Part shown: one piece after another, positions 41,652-46,577 of the stretch
How the letters are laid out: each line of letters begins with the position of its first letter
How positions within the stretch are numbered: the first letter of the stretch is position 1
DNA from: Nodularia spumigena CCY9414
GTDB lineage: Bacteria > Cyanobacteriota > Cyanobacteriia > Cyanobacteriales > Nostocaceae
Reading direction: 5' to 3'
Length of the DNA stretch: 46,577 bases
NCBI RefSeq assembly: GCF_000340565.2
Contig: NZ_CP007203.1
Location: forward strand, 3,516,699-3,563,275
Made by a program: the position numbers and the translations under genes
Notes under the pieces: generated by a model
The model's database searches: none
Seen by the model: the letters and a program-made list of their open reading frames with translations, nothing else
Told to the model about the DNA's origin: nothing

Positions 41652-44600
41652 CTACTTCAATCTCCCAGCCAAAGTAGCGACTATAGATAATAATTGAGCC
41701 GGCGGAATAGGTTTAGCGAGGTGCATTTGAAAACCTGCGGCTAAAGCTTCTGTATGGTCTGCATATTCAGCATAGGCTGTGAGGGCGGCGGCGGGAATTT
41801 GTCCCCCTGCTTCCGGACTCAACTTTCTCACCTGACGAATTAAGCTATAACCGTCCTCTTCTGGTAAACCAATGTCAGATAAAAGTACATCATACCCACC
41901 GGGGTTAGCTTTCAGTGTTGCTATAGCTTGTTTTGCTGATTCTACTCCTGTCATTTCCGCTCCATACTCTTCTAGCACGATTTTAAATAACTGGCATATA
42001 TCTGCTTGATCATCTACGACTAGGACTCGGACTCCTTCCAGAGATGGAATTTCATCCATTGAGAGTTCTGGCTGATTTATGCAGGTGGCTGGTTCCGTGG
42101 ATATCGGCAGAGATATCTGTTGCTGGGGAGCTTGCAGAGGTAGCCTGACGGTAAAAGTTGCCCCTTGACCTTCACCCTGGCTTTCGGCATCAATTGTACC
42201 ACCGTGGAGTTCTACCAAATAGCGGACAATGGAAAGCCCCAGCCCCAATCCAGGGTTGGAGCGAGTTCTGCTACCATCTGCTTGACGGAATCGCTCAAAG
42301 ACGTGGGGAAGAAAGTCAGCACTAATGCCATAACCAGTGTCGCTGATTTGAATCTGAGCCTGAAAATCCGTGTAATCTAGGCTGATGGTAACTTTACCCC
42401 CGCTTGGGGTGAATTTTATGGCGTTAGAAAGTAAATTCCAAAAAACCTGCTGTAAGCGATTTGCATCGCCTACCATACTTCTGGGTGCAGGAGCTAGGTT
42501 GGATTCAATTTGAATATTTTTGGCTTCTGCGGAGAACCGGACAACCTCCATAGCAGATTCAATTACGGAAACCAGATCAAGTTTTTGGGCATCGATCCGC
42601 AGCCTCCCGGCACTAATGCGGGAGATATCTAACAAATCTTTAATCAGATGGGCTTGAGCTTGGGCGCTGCGCTCAATAGCTGCTAACCCCTTATTAATTG
42701 TCGCTTGATCAAATTGCTTCTTTTGTAATAACTTCGACCAGCCCAGCATAGAATTAAGTGGGTTCCGCAGTTCGTGGGAGAGAATCGATAAAAACTCATC
42801 TTTGGCGCGGTTGGCGGCTTCCGCAGCATTGCGAGCTGACTGTTCTTGACCTAAAAGGTGGGTGCGTTCTGCTTCTAATTGCTTTTGCTGAGTAATGTCT
42901 TCAATTACCAGCAGAATCATTTCCCTATTGTCTGTTAGGGTCATTTTTCGGGCATTGAGCCGCATGATTTTGTGTCCAATTTGCTCAAAGTTGTGTTCAA
43001 CTTCCAGACCTTGAAACTGGTTGTGATGGGGGAGAATTTCTTCTAAAAGCGATCGCAACTGGGGAATATTCCACTGTCCATTCCCCATTTCATAAATTAG
43101 GCGTTGTTCTGTTTCTGCTGGTGAAACCTGGAATGTATCGTAGAAAAATTCATTAGCACTAATGACTCTTAAATTAACATCTAGCACCACTAAAGATTCC
43201 CGCATGGTATCGACAATGGCCTGCACATAATCTCTGGATGTTCTTAGCTGTTCCGAACTGCGTTTGAGGTCGTCAATATCAACTAAAATCACCACAGCAC
43301 CATCAATTTTGTTGTCTATTGTCCGATAAGGTCGAATCCGCAGGTCATACCAACGCCCGTTTTTGTCTTGAACTTCTTGCGTTTTAAAATTGAGAGTACC
43401 AATTACATCTAAAATTTGTTTCTCTAAGTCAGGAATATTCAAGTTGTGATTAATATCACTGATTGGTCGCCCCATATCACTGGAAATTAGGTTAAAAATT
43501 TTCTCAGCTACCGGGGTATAGCGGCGAATTTGCAGATTTCCTCCCAACATCAGGATGGGAATATTAATACTGCTGAGGAGATTTTGTAAATCGTTGGTGA
43601 CTTCGTTTGACTGGATATTACGCCGTTGCAGTTCGTCATTAATCGTATTCAGTTCTTCGTTGGTAGCCTGAATTTCTTCCTTGGCTGTTTCTAATTCCTC
43701 ATTGGTGCTTTGTAATTCTTCGTTGCTGGAGAGAATTTCTTCGTTAGCGGCTCGTAAATCTTCATTGGTGGCTTGCTGCTCTTCAATAATTGATTGCAGA
43801 TACTCTTTATTAGCTGCTAACTCTTGTTTAAGTCGTTTAATCTCCTGCTCTTGCTCGTTGGGCTTGCGTCGCCCAGTCCGCCCAGGAGGGCTAACAGCTT
43901 CTAAAATAGCGGTTGAGGAGGATGATGATGCAAGCAGCACTAAAAAGTACCATTCTCTAGCCGCAGGAGGTTTAAATGGCACAACATCAATTTTTATCTG
44001 TCTAACTTGCTCATTATCTCTCATTTGTATGCCTGACTTACTCACCGGCACTTCTCTATTTTTGGCTTGATGAATAGCAGTACGTAACTCTAACCGTAAT
44101 TCATCTTTCGCCATCTTCATTAAGTTAAAATTGGGTCTGCCTAGTGGTGGTTGCAGATAAGGACTGGTATTTCCCCGGAATTGCAAAATTTCCCAATCTT
44201 CGTTAATAATTACACCCACCGGAGCGTAGTCATTTAACACAATCAGATCAGCTGCTTTATACAGTTCCACATCATTCCAGGTATCTGCGCTGACTGGTGG
44301 CTGGGTATTGACAGTTTCTAAAGGATAGTTGTTGGTAATCAGATCCATACCCAAGCGAGTTGCAGTGATTTTGCGGGAGTATATTTTATTCTTTCTATCC
44401 ACTAAAGCAAACAAGTCCGGGAACTCACCGACTGTTTCCGATGTGCCTAACATCAAAAAACCATTGGAATTCAGACCGTAGTGGAAAATCGGCAGCAGCT
44501 TTTTCTGCACAGCGCTGCCCAAATAAATTAGCACATTGCGACAGGTAATTAAATCCAACCGGGAAAATGGGGGGTCGCCAATCAGGTTTTGTCTGGCAAA

Positions 44601-45821
44601 AACGCACAGTTCCCGCACTGGCTTGCTAATTTGATAACCGCCCTCGACGGGGACAAAGAAGCGCTGGAGCCGTTCTGGTGAAATATTTGCTACTTGATTT
44701 TCTTTGTAAATACCGTTGCGCGCTTGTTCAATTGCTAATTCGTTGATATCACTGGCAAAAATCTGGATGGGAAGATTAATTCCCTGATTAGTTAAAAACT
44801 CTAGCAAGCAGATAGCGATAGAGTAGGCTTCTTCACCTGTAGAACAACCAGCTACCCAAATGCGGATGGGTGAGTTTGGGGTTCTATTTTTGGTAATTAT
44901 GGGAAAAATTTCTGTCTTTAAGGCTTCAAAGGCTTCGGGATCGCGGAAAAAACTGGTGACAGTAATTAATAAATCTTGATATAAAGCTTTAATTTGTGCG
45001 GGGTTCTCTTGGAGATAACTGACGTAATCTTCTAGCTTGTCTAGTTTAGATAACATCATCCGTCGCTGGATGCGCCGCTTCAGGGTGGTTTTTTTGTAAT
45101 GGCTAAAGTCAACTTTGGTCGCAGTTCTCAGCAAACTGAAGATGTTTGTCAGAGCATCTCCGGTTTCAGGTGTTGTATCTATGGCTTTAACAGGGGTGGG
45201 ATGATTAACGTAGGGATGATGACTGATATTAGCTAATTCTGCGGCAATTTGTTTTGGTGTTAAAATAAAATCTACATATCCAGAAGCTACGGCTGTATTC
45301 GGCATACTATTAACTTTTGCCGATTCTTCACACTGAGCAAAAGTGATGCCCCCAGCTGCTTTGATTGATTCTAGTCCCTTTGTACCGTCAGAGTCACCCC
45401 CGGACAGTACAACCCCAATGGCTTTGTTTCCCCGTTCTTCGGCTAAGGAAATAAAGAAAGTATCAACTGTCATGGAAAATCCATGCGTCTTTTTTCGTGG
45501 ACTCAGTTGCAGGATTCCTTGACTAATGGTCATCATGCTATTGGGCGGAATCACATAAACATGATTTGGTTCTACAACCATGCCATGCTCGACTTCTACC
45601 ACAGGCATTTGGGTGGTGCGAGCCAGAATCTCTGTCAACAAACTTTTTTGATGGGGGCTGAGATGCTGAATTAAGACAAATGCCATACCTGTATCAATAG
45701 GTAAATGGCTAAGTAGTTCTCTAAATGCTTCTAATCCTCCCGCAGAAGCACCCATTCCCACAACGGGAAATAATTCGTTTTGGCTAACCTTCCCGTGAGA
45801 AGAGTTGGATTGAGAGTTCAT
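41652..45821 (-). CDS. CheB-CheR-PAS-histidine kinase-REC hybrid
   Basis: A 1389-residue cytoplasmic signalling protein. In order: a CheB methylesterase domain (Ser26 in GMGASAGGLEAF; SGGDSDGTKGLE), a CheR methyltransferase (KKTTLKRRIQRRMMLSKLDK; VAGCSTGEEAYSIA; LDLITCRNVLIYL), PAS-like regions, a long coiled coil near 670-740 with repeating EEL-x-STNEEL units, two PAS domains, HisKA His1016 in LSHELRNPLNSMLGW, ATPase NLLSNAIKF, DTGYGI and LGLGLSIV, and a receiver with Asp1316 in LLSDIGLPEEDGY. Such CheB/CheR-kinase fusions are known in many bacteria, but the signals are mostly undefined. The start MNSQSNSSHGK at 45821 is preferred over 14 codons upstream. Confidence 0.93.
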   Translation of the reverse strand: MNSQSNSSHGKVSQNELFPVVGMGASAGGLEAFRELLSHLPIDTGMAFVLIQHLSPHQKSLLTEILARTTQMPVVEVEHGMVVEPNHVYVIPPNSMMTISQGILQLSPRKKTHGFSMTVDTFFISLAEERGNKAIGVVLSGGDSDGTKGLESIKAAGGITFAQCEESAKVNSMPNTAVASGYVDFILTPKQIAAELANISHHPYVNHPTPVKAIDTTPETGDALTNIFSLLRTATKVDFSHYKKTTLKRRIQRRMMLSKLDKLEDYVSYLQENPAQIKALYQDLLITVTSFFRDPEAFEALKTEIFPIITKNRTPNSPIRIWVAGCSTGEEAYSIAICLLEFLTNQGINLPIQIFASDINELAIEQARNGIYKENQVANISPERLQRFFVPVEGGYQISKPVRELCVFARQNLIGDPPFSRLDLITCRNVLIYLGSAVQKKLLPIFHYGLNSNGFLMLGTSETVGEFPDLFALVDRKNKIYSRKITATRLGMDLITNNYPLETVNTQPPVSADTWNDVELYKAADLIVLNDYAPVGVIINEDWEILQFRGNTSPYLQPPLGRPNFNLMKMAKDELRLELRTAIHQAKNREVPVSKSGIQMRDNEQVRQIKIDVVPFKPPAAREWYFLVLLASSSSSTAILEAVSPPGRTGRRKPNEQEQEIKRLKQELAANKEYLQSIIEEQQATNEDLRAANEEILSSNEELQSTNEELETAKEEIQATNEELNTINDELQRRNIQSNEVTNDLQNLLSSINIPILMLGGNLQIRRYTPVAEKIFNLISSDMGRPISDINHNLNIPDLEKQILDVIGTLNFKTQEVQDKNGRWYDLRIRPYRTIDNKIDGAVVILVDIDDLKRSSEQLRTSRDYVQAIVDTMRESLVVLDVNLRVISANEFFYDTFQVSPAETEQRLIYEMGNGQWNIPQLRSLLEEILPHHNQFQGLEVEHNFEQIGHKIMRLNARKMTLTDNREMILLVIEDITQQKQLEAERTHLLGQEQSARNAAEAANRAKDEFLSILSHELRNPLNSMLGWSKLLQKKQFDQATINKGLAAIERSAQAQAHLIKDLLDISRISAGRLRIDAQKLDLVSVIESAMEVVRFSAEAKNIQIESNLAPAPRSMVGDANRLQQVFWNLLSNAIKFTPSGGKVTISLDYTDFQAQIQISDTGYGISADFLPHVFERFRQADGSRTRSNPGLGLGLSIVRYLVELHGGTIDAESQGEGQGATFTVRLPLQAPQQQISLPISTEPATCINQPELSMDEIPSLEGVRVLVVDDQADICQLFKIVLEEYGAEMTGVESAKQAIATLKANPGGYDVLLSDIGLPEEDGYSLIRQVRKLSPEAGGQIPAAALTAYAEYADHTEALAAGFQMHLAKPIPPAQLLSIVATLAGRLK

Positions 45822-45922
45822 TATTTTTAGCCGAGTAGGTTTCGGAAAATTCTTTATTATCAATTCAACTTTGATGACTCTGATTCTACTCTAGCTAAAA
45901 CCGTTTGACCGAAAAACGAGAC

Positions 45923-46290
45923 GCAAGCCCCTGACTTTAGGCATGGGGAGAAGGCGGTAAGAACTTTTAAGTTCCGTCAAACGATTGCGTGGCTTTAGCC
46001 ACAGTGTTAAAATAGATTAGCGAGAAAACAAGTAGGAATAACCTTCAGCGCATTGAAGTATCCTAGTACGGAGCAATCCCGGCAACGGACATATCCGACT
46101 CGATTCGGAATAGTTAAAGGGCGAATAATGGCAGGATATGGAGCGTTCATCTTTAAAATATGAAGGACTCAGAAAGTATGCGCGAATGAGAGCAAAAGCT
46201 CTTTGAGTGAGTAGAGGGATACTTGAATGTCCCGTTGTCGCCTTTTTCAGGTAGGCAAGAATCCCCTGGCTTTAGACGTGGGGAGGTTCA
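45923..46290 (+). mobile_element. IS200/IS605 right-end relic with omegaRNA-like sequence, no tnpB
   Basis: Two direct copies of the characteristic end hairpin occur: CAAGCCCCTGACTTTAGGCA then TGGGGAG (45925-45950), and AAGAATCCCCTGGCTTTAGA then CGTGGGGAG (46256-46284). Between them lie GTATCCTAGTACGGAGCAAT, GAGAGCAAAAGCTCTTTGAG and TGAGTAGAGGGATACTTGAA, the pattern that follows tnpB in many cyanobacterial IS605-type elements and corresponds to the guide RNA scaffold. A GTGGCT-TT-AGCCAC hairpin sits near 45990. No tnpB or tnpA frame is present. The gap 45822-46420 has no other gene. Confidence 0.55.
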
Positions 46291-46420
46291 AAAATTAGAC
46301 GAGAAGTGAATTCATGTAACGCACCAGTCGCAGAGAATAAGAGTTAAAGAAATGTAAGTTAATTTTTCTTGTACAGTCCTATGATGGAATTAAGCTGTTT
46401 AAGTGGTTAGAGTATTCAAG

Positions 46421-46577
46421 ATGGTTTCCACCGAACTACTTAGTAAACTCCAAGGACTCAACCGTGCCGATAAATTATACATTGTTCAGGTTTTAATTTC
46501 AGAATTAGCCCAACAAGAAGCTGATCTAATTAAACCAAAGCAATCTTATCCCGTTTGGTCTCCCTACGATGCTTTGA
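46421..46577 (+). CDS. Small protein, possibly antitoxin-like (3' end outside window)
   Basis: The frame from ATG 46421 reads MVSTELLSKLQGLNRADKLY then IVQVLISELAQQEADLIKPK and QSYPVWSPYDAL, and runs off the window. It resembles small cyanobacterial proteins that pair with toxins (helix-rich start, then a YPVWSPYDA motif), but I cannot name a family. No toxin can be seen because the window ends. Confidence 0.7.
   Translation, partial: MVSTELLSKLQGLNRADKLYIVQVLISELAQQEADLIKPKQSYPVWSPYDAL

Noticed and set aside
43681-44070. Plus-strand 129-codon frame rich in Ser, Leu and Cys
   Set aside because: It is antisense to the repetitive coiled-coil coding region of the large kinase, which creates a long open shadow frame.

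Overview
The window comes from a filamentous, probably heterocyst-forming cyanobacterium of the Nostoc/Anabaena/Nodularia type. This rests on frequent HIP1 octamers (GCGATCGC), heptanucleotide short tandem repeats, many palindromic repeats and MITEs, a tmRNA with a cyanobacterial ANNIV-type tag, ndhM of the cyanobacterial NDH-1 complex, and a small protein resembling a heterocyst-differentiation regulator. No replication origin, rRNA, tRNA or CRISPR array was seen.

Layout. 1-969 is the 3' end of a gene made of nearly identical 468-bp (156-residue) modules. 980-1437 is a nest of MITEs that reaches into a DUF218 gene (1383-2123, -). 2457-5835 holds a carboxyl-terminal processing protease, a tnpB relic, a family 2 glycosyltransferase and a LuxR-type response regulator. 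6046-8185 holds the heterocyst-regulator-like gene, ndhM and the tmRNA gene ssrA. 8208-10502 is a GH31 alpha-glucosidase. 10550-11790 is an IS607-type element whose recombinase and TnpB have been fused in frame by an internal deletion. 11896-18162 holds a Ser/Thr kinase, a DUF2887 nuclease-like gene broken by a palindromic repeat, an Omp85 protein and a lipid-A-disaccharide-synthase-related glycosyltransferase. 18180-23014 is a signalling block of two response regulators and two REC-histidine kinases.

23363-24450 is decayed DNA: an AAA+ ATPase relic, a perfect palindrome and a second IS607 derivative abutting an aromatic amino acid permease gene. 25753-30949 holds a prolyl oligopeptidase, a membrane protein, hemE and an NAD-dependent epimerase. 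30992-36644 is a toxin-antitoxin island: three DUF433/DUF5615 pairs (one with two in-frame TGA codons in its toxin-like gene), a VapBC-like pair, two apparent antitoxin or nucleotidyltransferase fragments, a small membrane protein and a B12-binding radical SAM gene. 36777-41435 holds an RNase II/R exonuclease, rpmG-rpsR, an RDD protein and moeA carrying an in-frame heptanucleotide repeat. 41652-45821 is a 1389-residue CheB-CheR-PAS-histidine kinase-REC protein. 45923-46290 is an IS200/IS605 right-end (omegaRNA-like) relic, followed by the start of a small gene cut by the window edge.

Most genes are single transcription units or short pairs. The best-supported co-expressed units are the ATGA-overlapping toxin-antitoxin pairs, rpmG-rpsR, the two adjacent REC-kinases, and the oligopeptidase with its upstream membrane protein. 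The strongest second-look items are the TnpA-TnpB fusion with its deletion derivative, the toxin-antitoxin island, the nested palindromic insertions (one breaking a gene), the two 30-bp palindromes that differ only by paired central changes, and the heptanucleotide tract inside moeA. No clearly new multi-gene system was identified.
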